From NCBI GenBank assembly GCA_902517495.1, contig CABYCO010000003.1, positions 1-64,000 of the forward strand: a stretch of DNA of 64,000 bases. The letters run 5' to 3'. This DNA is from an uncultured Pelagibacteraceae bacterium (GTDB lineage Bacteria > Pseudomonadota > Alphaproteobacteria > Pelagibacterales > Pelagibacteraceae). Of this stretch, positions 53,154-64,000 are shown one piece after another (within the stretch, counting starts at the first letter, position 1; each line of letters opens with the position of its first letter). The notes under the pieces are model-generated. The model searched no databases and was not told the DNA's origin. It worked only from the letters and a program-made list of their open reading frames with translations. A program made the position numbers and the translations under genes.

Positions 53154-53533
53154 TTTTAATACTTCAAGTTTTTGATCAAGCAAATATTTCTCCTGATCAT
53201 TTATATCAGACTTATTAAGTTCTTCCTCAGCAGATTTCTGAATTTCTGAAATTTTTTCTTTATCAATGTCTTTTAAATTTAAAATAAGACTTGTAAGTAT
53301 AGAAAGATTATTATCTTTAAATTCAATTATTCCATCATTTACATAAAAACTTTCCTCGCCAGACTTTGAAAATATTTTAATTATTCCTGGTTTTAAAAAA
53401 GAAATAATAGAAATATGGTCTTTTAAAATCCCTATCTCACCTTCAAATGCAGGGACAACTACCTCGGTGACATCATTTTTTGATAAAAATGATTTTTCAG
53501 GGTTTACTATTTCTACAGAATATTCTTCGCTCA

Positions 53534-53534
<1 letters not shown>
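53142..53534 (-). CDS. atpC: F1Fo ATP synthase epsilon subunit
   Basis: 130 aa. N-terminal beta sandwich (1-85) with VEIVNPEKSFLSKNDVTEVVVPAFEGEIGILKDH, then a helical hairpin. It links and inhibits F1. Its start is one base from the atpD stop. Its 12-base overlap with rppH leaves no room for a terminator. Confidence 0.94.
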
Positions 53535-55830
<2,296 letters not shown>

Positions 55831-55836
55831 TATTTT

Positions 55837-57372
55837 TTATGCGTTAAAATCTTTCTTAAGTTGTAAAATAATTTCATTCAATTCTTTCTCTTTATCATCT
55901 TCAAGTTTTCCTGAAGCAGTGATTGACTCAATTATATCCGGCTTTTCAGCTTTGCATTTTTCAATAATTTTATTCTCGAAACTTGCAATATCCTTTTGTT
56001 CAATATCATCAAGATGTCCTCTAACTCCACAAAATACAGAAATGACTTGTTCTGCAACTGTCATAGGAGAATATTGATTTTGCTTTAAAAGCTCAGTTAA
56101 CTTTGATCCTCTATTAAGTAATTTCTGAGTAGATGCATCGAGGTCTGAACCAAATTGTGCGAACGCAGCCATTTCACGATATTGCGCGAGTTCTAATTTC
56201 ATTGACCCTGAAACTTTTTTCATTGCTTTGGTTTGAGCAGATGATCCAACTCTTGATACAGATAATCCAACATTTATAGCAGGTCTTATACCCTGGTTAA
56301 AAAGTTCTGTTTCAAGAAATATTTGACCATCAGTAATTGAAATAACATTAGTAGGTATGAATGCAGAAACATCTCCACCTTGAGTTTCGATAATTGGAAG
56401 AGCTGTTAATGATCCTCCACCATGCTCATCACTCAATTTTGCTGCTCTTTCTAATAATCTACTATGTAAGTAAAATACATCTCCAGGGTATGCTTCTCTT
56501 CCAGGAGGTCTTCTTAATAGAAGTGACATTTGTCTATATGCAACAGCTTGTTTTGATAAATCATCATATATAATCAAGGCATGCATCCCATTATCTCTAA
56601 AATACTCACCCATAGTGCATCCAGTATAAGGTGCTAAAAATTGCAAAGGTGCTGCATCTGATGCGGTTGCTGCAACTATTGTTGTGTATTCCATCGCACC
56701 AGCTTCTTCTAGTGTTTTTTCTATCTGCCTAACTGTAGATCTCTTTTGGCCTACAGCTACATAAATACAATATAGTTTTTTCTTCTCATCACCTGACTCG
56801 TTAATTTTTTTCTGGTTTATAATAGCATCAATTGCAACTGCTGTTTTACCTGTTTGTCTATCACCAATAATTAATTCTCTTTGTCCTCTTCCAATTGGAA
56901 CTAAACTATCAATTGATTTAAGACCAGTCTGCATCGGTTCACTTACAGATTTACGTGGAATTATACCAGGAGCTTTAACTTCAACCCTACTTCTTTTTAA
57001 ACTTTTATCTAACGCACCTTTTCCGTCAATTGGGTTTCCTAAACCATCAACTACTCTACCAAGCAATTCTTTCCCAACTGGTGTATCAACAATCGCGCCA
57101 GTTCTTTTTACAGTATCACCTTCTTTAACTGCTCTATCATCACCAAAAATCACTACACCTACATTTTCACTCTCAAGGTTTAATGCCATTCCTTTAGAGC
57201 CATCAGAAAATTCTACCATTTCTCCAGCTTGAACATTATCTAATCCATAAATTCTTGCTATACCATCTCCTACTGATAAAACTTGACCAACCTCTGTAAC
57301 CTCAGCTTTATCTCCAAACTTTTTAATTTGTTCTTTTAATATTTTTGTTACTTCTGAAGGATTTATTTCCAT
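55837..57372 (-). CDS. atpA: F1Fo ATP synthase alpha subunit
   Basis: 511 aa, full length. Nucleotide-binding, non-catalytic subunit. Walker [10 protein letters not shown] at 170-178, then [33 protein letters not shown] and [16 protein letters not shown]. The start is immediately after atpH (the atpH stop and the atpA start are adjacent). Confidence 0.98.
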   Translation of the reverse strand: MEINPSEVTKILKEQIKKFGDKAEVTEVGQVLSVGDGIARIYGLDNVQAGEMVEFSDGSKGMALNLESENVGVVIFGDDRAVKEGDTVKRTGAIVDTPVGKELLGRVVDGLGNPIDGKGALDKSLKRSRVEVKAPGIIPRKSVSEPMQTGLKSIDSLVPIGRGQRELIIGDRQTGKTAVAIDAIINQKKINESGDEKKKLYCIYVAVGQKRSTVRQIEKTLEEAGAMEYTTIVAATASDAAPLQFLAPYTGCTMGEYFRDNGMHALIIYDDLSKQAVAYRQMSLLLRRPPGREAYPGDVFYLHSRLLERAAKLSDEHGGGSLTALPIIETQGGDVSAFIPTNVISITDGQIFLETELFNQGIRPAINVGLSVSRVGSSAQTKAMKKVSGSMKLELAQYREMAAFAQFGSDLDASTQKLLNRGSKLTELLKQNQYSPMTVAEQVISVFCGVRGHLDDIEQKDIASFENKIIEKCKAEKPDIIESITASGKLEDDKEKELNEIILQLKKDFNA

Positions 57373-57930
57373 TTAAGCCTCTATCATTGTATTTTCGATT
57401 TGTTGTAATTTATTTTTAATAGAGGTATCTACCATAATACTGCCAACTTGTATTACTAAACCTCCAATTAAACTTTTGTCATATTTATAGTCTAATTTTA
57501 TTTTTGCGTTAAAATTTTGAGACAATTCGTCTTTGATTTTAATTACTTGTTCTCCTGATAATTCTTTAGAGGAAATTAGTTCAGCTTTTACTTCTCCTCT
57601 TTTTTTTGAGCAAGTATCAGCAAAATCTTGAAGAATTGTTTTTATATAAAAAAATCTTCTTTTAGATATTAGAAAACCTATAAATTTTGATATTAAAGAG
57701 TTTAATTTATAATTTTCTGCAATTTTGTTAATTACATCCTGAAGTTCATTTACTGAGTTAGTAGGATCTTTTATTAATGATCTGAAATCTTTACTTTCAT
57801 CTATTAATTTTAACAAAGATATTGATTGTTCTTCAACCTCATCAATTGAATTATTTTCATTAGCCAGTTCATATAGTGCTAAAGAATATCTACTTGCTGT
57901 AGTTGCTGAAAAACTGTTATTTTTGCTCAA
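57373..57930 (-). CDS. atpH: F1Fo ATP synthase delta subunit (TTG start)
   Basis: 185 aa. Peripheral-stalk (OSCP) subunit; ASRYSLALYELA at the start and GGLVIQVGSIMVDTSIKNKLQQIE near the end are diagnostic. The start codon is TTG (57928-57930): an in-frame stop lies 15 bases upstream and no ATG lies between that stop and the conserved N-terminus, so TTG is the only plausible start. It heads the atpHAGDC operon; priA lies 98 bases upstream on the same strand. Confidence 0.93.
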   Translation of the reverse strand: MSKNNSFSATTASRYSLALYELANENNSIDEVEEQSISLLKLIDESKDFRSLIKDPTNSVNELQDVINKIAENYKLNSLISKFIGFLISKRRFFYIKTILQDFADTCSKKRGEVKAELISSKELSGEQVIKIKDELSQNFNAKIKLDYKYDKSLIGGLVIQVGSIMVDTSIKNKLQQIENTMIEA

Positions 57931-58028
57931 TTTTAACTCTTTATTTTAGAAGATTTTTTTGGATTAAGTAGCATATGAGTTTGGTGTCTTCAAGTAACAG
58001 ATTGACTAAATAGTGCAAAATTTGTCCA

Positions 58029-59984
58029 TTAATTGAAGGTTATTGGGTCAACATCAACTGTTAGTTTTATTTCTTTAGGTAATTTGTATGTAATTAAGAT
58101 TTCACTCAATCTTTTTTGAATATTTGAACCCTTTTTAGATCTTATCAAAAGTCTCTGCCTATACTTTCGTCTAACTCGATATATAGGTGCATTAACAGGT
58201 CCCAAAATTTTGTCGTTTAAGGATTCTGATAACATTTTTTTTATATCCATTGACTCTTTTTCTAAACTTCTTTCATTTGAAGAGGTGAGTATTAATGAAA
58301 TAAATCTTTCAAAAGGTGGTAGATTATTTTTCTCTCTTAATTTCAATTCATTTTCTAAAAAAATAAAAGGATCAGGATTTGTTATTTGATTTATAATACT
58401 TTGGTTTGAGTTGTATGTTTGAAAATATACTGTAGCTGGTTTACCAGTTCTGCCAGCCCGTCCAGATAATTGGTGATAGAGTTGTAAGTTTTTTTCAGCA
58501 GTTCTTAAGTCATGTCCATTTGAATTAAGATCAATATCTAAAATAACAATGCAGTTTAATTTTGGAAAATGAAAACCTTTAGAAATTAATTGTGTTCCAA
58601 TAAGTATATCAATGTTTCCTTTAACTATATCTTCTAATTTTTTTTTAGAAGATTTTTTATTCATGGTATCGCTTGAAAAAATTGATATTTTATTATTTGG
58701 GAATTTGAGTTTAACCTCTTCAGAAATTCTCTCTACCCCAGGGCCACTAAAAACAAAATCACATACTTCACCTTTCTTACAATTCCTGCTTAACTGAGCT
58801 TGAAAACCACAATAATGACAAAGTAATTTATTTTTATGTTTATGATATACTAAATTTATTGAACAATTTGGACAGGTATAAACATTTAAACATTTCTTGC
58901 AAAGAGCATATGGAGCAAAACCCCTTCTATTAATAAAAAATAATACTTGGTCATTTTTTTTTAAGTGATTATTTACCTTCTCCAAAGTTTCATTGGCAAT
59001 CCATGATTGTTTATCTAACTTATTTTTATTTAAGTCTATTATTTCATATGAAGGTAAATTTGCATCTTTATATCTTTTAGTTAAACGTGATACAGAATAT
59101 TTTTTTTTCTTAATATTTGCATATGTTTCTATTGAGGGTACAGCAGTAACAAGATTGATAGGGATATTTTCAAAATTAGCTCTGGCAATTGCCATGTCTC
59201 TTGCATTGTAAATTACTCCTTCATCTTGTTTGAATGATTGATCGTGCTCTTCGTCTACAATTATAATTCCAAGATTTTTAAATGGTAAAAATAATGAGGA
59301 ACGAGCACCAATAATTACATTAATTTTTCCTGATGATACTCCACTCCAAATTATTTTCTTTTTTTTAGGTGTTATTCCAGAGTGCCATACTGCAGCACTG
59401 AAACCAAAAAATTCTTCAAATTTATTTTCAAATTCTGCAGTTAAACCAATTTCAGGTAGTAGAATCATTGCTTGATGCCCTTTTTCTAACAATTGTTTTA
59501 TATGCTTAAAATAAACAATTGTTTTTCCTGAACCTGTAGTCCCTTGTAAAAGATGGACTCTAAATTTATTATTTTTTTTTGACATTTCCTCAAATATTTC
59601 TCTTTGATCTGAAGACAGGGTAAACTTATTTACAAACTTTTGTTTATTATAGGGTAGATAATTTTCATCTTCATAATTAGTGATTGCTTCTCCACTAAGT
59701 AAATGAAGTTTTAAACACATTCCTTTTGGTACTAAGTTGTATTCCGAAAACCAATTCAAAAAAGTAATAATTTCATTTTTAAGTGGTTCAATTTCTATTT
59801 TTTTAAGAATTTTTTTTATCTGGAAATTTTTTTTATTTTTTTTTTCAAATTCATTCCATACAACACCTGTTATTTTTGATTTTCCAAAGGGAACATAAAC
59901 ATAATCTCCAACTTTAAGATCTAAGTCACTTTCATATGTAAAAGGGAAATTAAATATATTAGGTATTAGGACAGGATATTTCAT
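58029..59984 (-). CDS. priA: Primosomal helicase PriA
   Basis: 651 aa. Restarts collapsed replication forks. The DNA-binding N-terminal domain (about 1-105) is short, the helicase domain has Walker A LQGTTGSGKTIVY, DEEHDQSFKQDEG and a zinc-binding strip of cysteines (CKKCLNVYTCPNC and LLCHYCGF), then ISKGFHFPKL and QLSGRAGRTGKP. E. coli PriA has about 730 residues; the shorter form here fits a compact genome. The proximity to atpH is common in alphaproteobacteria. Confidence 0.95.
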   Translation of the reverse strand: MKYPVLIPNIFNFPFTYESDLDLKVGDYVYVPFGKSKITGVVWNEFEKKNKKNFQIKKILKKIEIEPLKNEIITFLNWFSEYNLVPKGMCLKLHLLSGEAITNYEDENYLPYNKQKFVNKFTLSSDQREIFEEMSKKNNKFRVHLLQGTTGSGKTIVYFKHIKQLLEKGHQAMILLPEIGLTAEFENKFEEFFGFSAAVWHSGITPKKKKIIWSGVSSGKINVIIGARSSLFLPFKNLGIIIVDEEHDQSFKQDEGVIYNARDMAIARANFENIPINLVTAVPSIETYANIKKKKYSVSRLTKRYKDANLPSYEIIDLNKNKLDKQSWIANETLEKVNNHLKKNDQVLFFINRRGFAPYALCKKCLNVYTCPNCSINLVYHKHKNKLLCHYCGFQAQLSRNCKKGEVCDFVFSGPGVERISEEVKLKFPNNKISIFSSDTMNKKSSKKKLEDIVKGNIDILIGTQLISKGFHFPKLNCIVILDIDLNSNGHDLRTAEKNLQLYHQLSGRAGRTGKPATVYFQTYNSNQSIINQITNPDPFIFLENELKLREKNNLPPFERFISLILTSSNERSLEKESMDIKKMLSESLNDKILGPVNAPIYRVRRKYRQRLLIRSKKGSNIQKRLSEILITYKLPKEIKLTVDVDPITFN

Positions 59985-60003
59985 AAATAAATTATGAAAT
60001 ATA

Positions 60004-61398
60004 TTAAGAGTGAATTTGTCTTTTATCTACAGATAAAGCAGCTTCTTTTATCGCTTCTGAAAAAGTAGGATGAGCATGACATGTTCTTGCAATATCTTCG
60101 GAACTAGCGCCAAATTCCATTGCTACGGACATTTCTGCAATCATTTCTCCAGCATGAGGTCCGATTATATGTACTCCCAACACTCTGTCTGTTGTACTTT
60201 CAGCTAATATTTTAACGAATCCCTCTGGCTCATTTATTGCTTTAGCTCTTGAGTTTGCCATAAATGGAAATTTACCTACTTTGTAGTTTACTTTTTTTTC
60301 TTTTAATTCTTCCTCATTTTTACCAACATATGCTACCTCGGGTGAAGTATAAATTACTCCAGGTATAATATCATAATTTACATGACCAGACTGTCCAGCA
60401 ATTAACTCTGCTACTGCTATCCCTTCCTCCTCAGCTTTATGAGCTAACATTGGACCATTTATGACATCTCCTATTGCATAAACATTTTTAACATTAGTCT
60501 CAAAATTTTTATTAACTGTAATTTTTCCTTTTTTATCGAGATTTACTCCAATTTTTTTTAAATTTAATTTATCAGTGTAAGGTTTTCTTCCAACAGAAAT
60601 TAAAACTACATCAGCTTCAATTTTATTTTTTGCGTCTTTATTAGAGGTTTCTATTATTACTCCTTGGTCATTTTTAGAAATTTTTTCAACTTTAGTATTT
60701 AATTCAAATTTAATGTTCTGTTTTTTTAATATTTTCATAAATTCATTTGAAATTTCTTTATCAAGTCCTGGAGTTATGTGGTCTAAATATTCTATAACAT
60801 GAACCTCAGTTCCTAGTCTTGACCATACAGAACCCATCTCTAAGCCAATATATCCACCCCCAACAACAACCATTTTTTTTGGAAGTTTTGAAATATTAAG
60901 AGCTCCAGTTGATGAAAGAATTTTTTTTTCGTCAAAATCTATTCCTGGAAGGGATAGGGGTTCTGATCCAGTACTTATAATGGTTTTATCAGTTTTAATT
61001 TTTATCTCTGATTTATCATTTTTGACTAAAATTTCGTTTTTTTCATTAAAAGATCCAACCCCTTTAATGTAAGTGACTTTATTTTTTTTAAATAAGAACT
61101 CCACTCCTTTTGTAAGTGTTGCAACCGAGCTGTCTTTATTACTCATCATTTTTTCAAGATTTAGCTTAATTTCTCCAGTTTCAATACCAATATTTGAGAA
61201 GTTTTTAGCTCTATGAAAACTTTCTGACATATTTAAAAGACTTTTAGAAGGAATACACCCTATATTAAGGCAAGTGCCTCCCAAAGATCCTCTAGACTCT
61301 ATACATGCAGTTTTTAAGCCTAATTGTGATAATCTAATTGCACATACATATCCTGCAGGTCCTCCTCCAATTACAGTAACATCAAATTTTTCAGCCAT
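60004..61398 (-). CDS. lpdA: Dihydrolipoyl dehydrogenase (E3)
   Basis: 464 aa. FAD enzyme reoxidising lipoamide for 2-oxoglutarate (and other) dehydrogenase complexes. GGGPAGYVCAIRL binds FAD; redox cysteines C43 and C48 in GGTCLNIGCIPSK; GGGYIGLEMGSVW binds NAD; the C-terminal CHAHPTFSEAIKEAAL carries the catalytic His-Glu pair. It begins one base after odhB ends (shared base) and continues the sucA-odhB-lpd unit. Confidence 0.96.
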   Translation of the reverse strand: MAEKFDVTVIGGGPAGYVCAIRLSQLGLKTACIESRGSLGGTCLNIGCIPSKSLLNMSESFHRAKNFSNIGIETGEIKLNLEKMMSNKDSSVATLTKGVEFLFKKNKVTYIKGVGSFNEKNEILVKNDKSEIKIKTDKTIISTGSEPLSLPGIDFDEKKILSSTGALNISKLPKKMVVVGGGYIGLEMGSVWSRLGTEVHVIEYLDHITPGLDKEISNEFMKILKKQNIKFELNTKVEKISKNDQGVIIETSNKDAKNKIEADVVLISVGRKPYTDKLNLKKIGVNLDKKGKITVNKNFETNVKNVYAIGDVINGPMLAHKAEEEGIAVAELIAGQSGHVNYDIIPGVIYTSPEVAYVGKNEEELKEKKVNYKVGKFPFMANSRAKAINEPEGFVKILAESTTDRVLGVHIIGPHAGEMIAEMSVAMEFGASSEDIARTCHAHPTFSEAIKEAALSVDKRQIHS

Positions 61399-62720
61399 TA
61401 GATATTTAAAAATAATCTTCTAGGGTCTTCTAAATTTTCTTTAACAGTTTTTAAGAACGACACGGATTCCTTTCCATCAATAATTCTATGATCATATGAC
61501 AAGGCCAAGTACATTATTGGTTTTATTTTTATCTCACCATTATCATTTACAGGTCTTTCAACAATATTATGCATACCTAATACACCTGATTGAGGAGGGT
61601 TTAATATTGGTGTTGAAAGCATGGAACCATATACACCTCCATTGCTAATTGTAAACGTGCCTCCTTGTAAGTCCTCAATTGTTAAACTACCTGTGTTTGC
61701 TTTTTCAGATAATTTTTTTATTTCTTTTTCTATTTCAGCAAATGACATCTCATCTGCATTTCTAAGCACTGGAACTACTAAACCTTTTTCAGTTCCAACA
61801 GCAAAACTAATATTATAATAATTCTTATAAATTATGTCTTGATCTTCAATCTCAGCGTTAATTGCTGGAAATAATTTTAGTCCAACGACACAAGCTTTAA
61901 CAAAAAATGACATTAGACCTAGCTTTATTCCGTATCTGCTTTTGAAATCTTCTTGGTTATCTTTTCTCATTGCCATAATCCCGGACATATCTACCTCGTT
62001 AAAAGTAGTTAACATTGCTGCATTGTCTTGAGCTTGTTTTAATCTTTTTGCAATCGTTTGTCTTAAACGAGTCATTTTAATTCTTTCTTCCTCACCGTAT
62101 TGAATTCTTCTCTGGTTAGGTTGTGGGTTGGTTCCCATCATGGTAATTAGATCACCTTTTAAAATTCTTCCTGCTTTACCTGTTCCCTTCACATTATCTA
62201 AGTTGATATTTTTTTCTGCAACCATTTTTCTAACTGCAGGTGAAAGAATAATTGGTTGTTGTGAGGTTTCCTCTGTTTCTACTTCCTCAGTTAAAAGTAA
62301 AGGCTCTTCTTCTAAAAGCTCCATTGAATTATCTTCAGTTAATACTAATGGTTCTTCTAACCTAGTTTGAGGTTTTTTTTCTATATCTAAATTAATTATA
62401 TTGCTTTTCTGATCTTTAAATTCTTTCTCTTCATTATCCTCAAGTTGTTTTTTGCTTTCCGGTACATTTTTAATATCAACATTCCCTTCAGAAATTGAGC
62501 CTAATACAGCTCCAACTTCAACTGTATCTCCATCTTTAAAACTAATTTCTGATAATGTCCCACTAATAGGGGACGGAACTTCTAAATTTACTTTATCAGT
62601 TTCCAGTTCAACTATTGCTTCATCCGCCTCAACTGTTTCACCTTCTTTTTTCAACCATTTAGAAACTGTTGCTTCTGTGATACTTTCACCTAAAGTAGGT
62701 ACTAAAATTTTTTCACTCAT
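61398..62720 (-). CDS. odhB: 2-oxoglutarate dehydrogenase E2 (dihydrolipoyl succinyltransferase)
   Basis: 440 aa. One lipoyl domain at 1-77 with the lipoylated lysine K43 in [11 protein letters not shown], a long acidic linker (about 90-155), the E3-binding domain [14 protein letters not shown] (about 158-190) and the catalytic domain from about 215, with the HxxxDG motif [15 protein letters not shown] near 409-423. The linker is unusually Glu-rich and looks repetitive ([22 protein letters not shown]). It overlaps sucA by four bases. Confidence 0.96.
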   Translation of the reverse strand: MSEKILVPTLGESITEATVSKWLKKEGETVEADEAIVELETDKVNLEVPSPISGTLSEISFKDGDTVEVGAVLGSISEGNVDIKNVPESKKQLEDNEEKEFKDQKSNIINLDIEKKPQTRLEEPLVLTEDNSMELLEEEPLLLTEEVETEETSQQPIILSPAVRKMVAEKNINLDNVKGTGKAGRILKGDLITMMGTNPQPNQRRIQYGEEERIKMTRLRQTIAKRLKQAQDNAAMLTTFNEVDMSGIMAMRKDNQEDFKSRYGIKLGLMSFFVKACVVGLKLFPAINAEIEDQDIIYKNYYNISFAVGTEKGLVVPVLRNADEMSFAEIEKEIKKLSEKANTGSLTIEDLQGGTFTISNGGVYGSMLSTPILNPPQSGVLGMHNIVERPVNDNGEIKIKPIMYLALSYDHRIIDGKESVSFLKTVKENLEDPRRLFLNI

Positions 62721-64000
62721 TGATTAAATACTTCATTTATAATTTCTTGTTGCTCAAGTTGATGCCTTTTAGCATATCCAGTGGCTGGTGATGCATCAGG
62801 ACTTCTTCCAATATAAGAAACTTCTTTATTTTTAGCTTTAATGGTATCCAATGTCCATTGTATATAATCTCTCACTGAAAACCATGCACCCATATTTTTT
62901 GGCTCTTCCTGACACCAATAAAAATTAGCATTTTTAGTATATGGTTTAAGTTCTTTTACCAAGCTCTTTGCTGGAAAAGGATAAAGTTGCTCTATTCTAA
63001 ACATTACCACATCATCTCTTTTTAACTTTTCTCTAGCATTTAAAAGATCAAAGTATACTTTTCCTGAACAAATTATAACTTTTTTTATTTCACTAGATTT
63101 TTTTAATTTAATAAAATTTTTAGATTGATCACTTAATGCATGATCCCACATTATTCTATGAAACGATGTTTGCTTACTAAAATCATCAATGGTTGACACA
63201 CAAAATTTGTTTCTTAACAAAGATTTAGGCGTCATGATTACAAGTGGTTTTCTAAAATCACGGTGTATTTGTCTACGTAAAGCATGAAAATAATTTGCTG
63301 GAGTTGTACAATTCATAACTTGGAGATTATCATTTGCGCACAATTGTAAAAATCTTTCAAGTCTGGCAGAAGAATGTTCTGGTCCCTGACCTTCATAGCC
63401 ATGAGGTAATAACATTACCAAACCTGAAGCTCTTTGCCATTTTCTTTCACCAGAAGAGATAAATTGATCGATTATAACTTGCGCACCATTGGCAAAATCA
63501 CCAAATTGAGCTTCCCAAAGAGTAAGAGTATTTGGTTCTACTAAACTATACCCATATTCAAATCCTAAAACCGCAAGTTCTGACAAAAAACTATCAACAA
63601 TTTCAAATTTTTTTTGATGTTTTGAAATGTTATTTAATGGAATATATCTAGAGTTATTGGTTTGGTCTCTTAAAACTGAATGTCTCTGACTGAATGTTCC
63701 TCTTCCAGAATCTTGTCCTACAAATCGAACTGGAAAACCCTCATCTAATAATGAACCAAAAGCCAATGATTCAGCAGTAGACCAGTCAATATTTAAACCA
63801 TCGTCGACAGATTTTTTTCTAGTTTGCAAGATTTTGCTAATAGTTTTGTGAATACTTATTTTGGGTGGAACAACATTTATTTTATCTGAAATATTTTTAA
63901 GTATTTTTTCATCTGCTCCAGTAATTCCTCTTTTATCTTTTCCTTTTTTAGGTTTATAGCTAGACCATGCTCCCTCGAACCATTCAATTTTAGGATTATA
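62717..64000 (-). CDS. sucA: 2-oxoglutarate dehydrogenase E1 (5' end outside window)
   Basis: The last 427 codons of a protein usually near 960 residues. Reading the open frame on to the window edge gives [31 protein letters not shown] and then [39 protein letters not shown], where the thiamine-diphosphate and active-site parts belong ([14 protein letters not shown]). [18 protein letters not shown] and [22 protein letters not shown] are standard E1 marks. It catalyses the decarboxylation step of the TCA cycle with odhB and lpdA just downstream. The start codon is not in the window; an apparent start at 63829 (TTG) is internal. Confidence 0.95.
   Translation of the reverse strand, partial: YNPKIEWFEGAWSSYKPKKGKDKRGITGADEKILKNISDKINVVPPKISIHKTISKILQTRKKSVDDGLNIDWSTAESLAFGSLLDEGFPVRFVGQDSGRGTFSQRHSVLRDQTNNSRYIPLNNISKHQKKFEIVDSFLSELAVLGFEYGYSLVEPNTLTLWEAQFGDFANGAQVIIDQFISSGERKWQRASGLVMLLPHGYEGQGPEHSSARLERFLQLCANDNLQVMNCTTPANYFHALRRQIHRDFRKPLVIMTPKSLLRNKFCVSTIDDFSKQTSFHRIMWDHALSDQSKNFIKLKKSSEIKKVIICSGKVYFDLLNAREKLKRDDVVMFRIEQLYPFPAKSLVKELKPYTKNANFYWCQEEPKNMGAWFSVRDYIQWTLDTIKAKNKEVSYIGRSPDASPATGYAKRHQLEQQEIINEVFNQ

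Noticed and set aside
57931..58028. Promoter for the atp operon in the priA-atpH gap
   Set aside because: TTGAAG and TTGCAC-like boxes exist, but none has a convincing -10 at proper spacing; I do not call one.
63827..63829. Internal TTG taken as the start of a short sucA-like protein
   Set aside because: The frame is open upstream to the window edge and encodes the expected E1 sequence, so this codon is internal to a truncated gene.

Overview
This is a very A+T-rich, gene-dense chromosomal segment that looks like a SAR11-type alphaproteobacterium (Pelagibacterales). That placement is inferred from the combination of features. Signs of an alphaproteobacterium are class I lysyl-tRNA synthetase, ChvG/ChvI and RegA regulators, the F1-ATPase inhibitor zeta protein, priA next to an F1-only atpHAGDC operon, tsaE-amgK-murU, metX-metW under a SAM-II riboswitch, and sucA-odhB-lpd. 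Signs of a streamlined genome are gene overlaps and almost no spacers. I see no tRNA, rRNA, insertion sequence, prophage, CRISPR array or long repeat. No stretch of 300 bases lacks a gene; the longest non-coding interval is 43940-44121.

Layout. 1-5524: a truncated cyclopropane fatty acid synthase, a DapA-family lyase, a membrane J-domain protein, oligopeptidase B, a small heat-shock protein with an RNA-thermometer-like leader, and a small lipoprotein. 5664-10879: a complete BMP-type (nucleoside/purine) ABC importer facing a purine phosphoribosyltransferase. 10923-19781: tandem DUF1330 proteins, a base-excision glycosylase, an EamA transporter, MsrA, a sulfurtransferase, an RND efflux pair, a lytic transglycosylase, a nuclease and the ATPase inhibitor. 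19846-28995: gpmA, the peptidoglycan recycling pair amgK-murU with tsaE, ahcY, chvGI and polA. 29046-34845: an orphan ABC ATPase, RegA, and a polyamine operon (decarboxylase, deoxyhypusine-synthase-like enzyme, aguB, aguA) behind an attenuator-like leader. 34847-46555: yhhQ, rpmB, pyrD, lysS, trkH, an AmpG-like carrier with an NlpC/P60 hydrolase, tyrosine/histidine biosynthesis genes, metXW and gloB. 46621-53153: one long plus-strand run rplU-rpmA-obgE-proB-proA-nadD-rsfS-ctpA-rppH. 53142-64000: the minus-strand energy block sucA-odhB-lpd, priA and atpHAGDC.

The genes are mostly housekeeping, so the main interest lies in short cis-regulatory segments. These are a sigma-32-like promoter plus ROSE-like thermometer at the heat-shock gene (4648-4739), an attenuator with competing hairpins and a tiny overlapping ORF before the polyamine operon (30609-30687), and a SAM-II riboswitch followed directly by a U-tract instead of a Shine-Dalgarno sequence (44003-44121). 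Protein-level oddities include an RND adaptor without its coiled-coil hairpin and a ChvI receiver in which the invariant Lys-Pro loop is altered. Functional links across the window include a scattered peptidoglycan turnover and recycling set (transglycosylase, NlpC/P60, AmpG-like, AmgK, MurU), a purine uptake and salvage pair, and ATP synthase together with its inhibitor.
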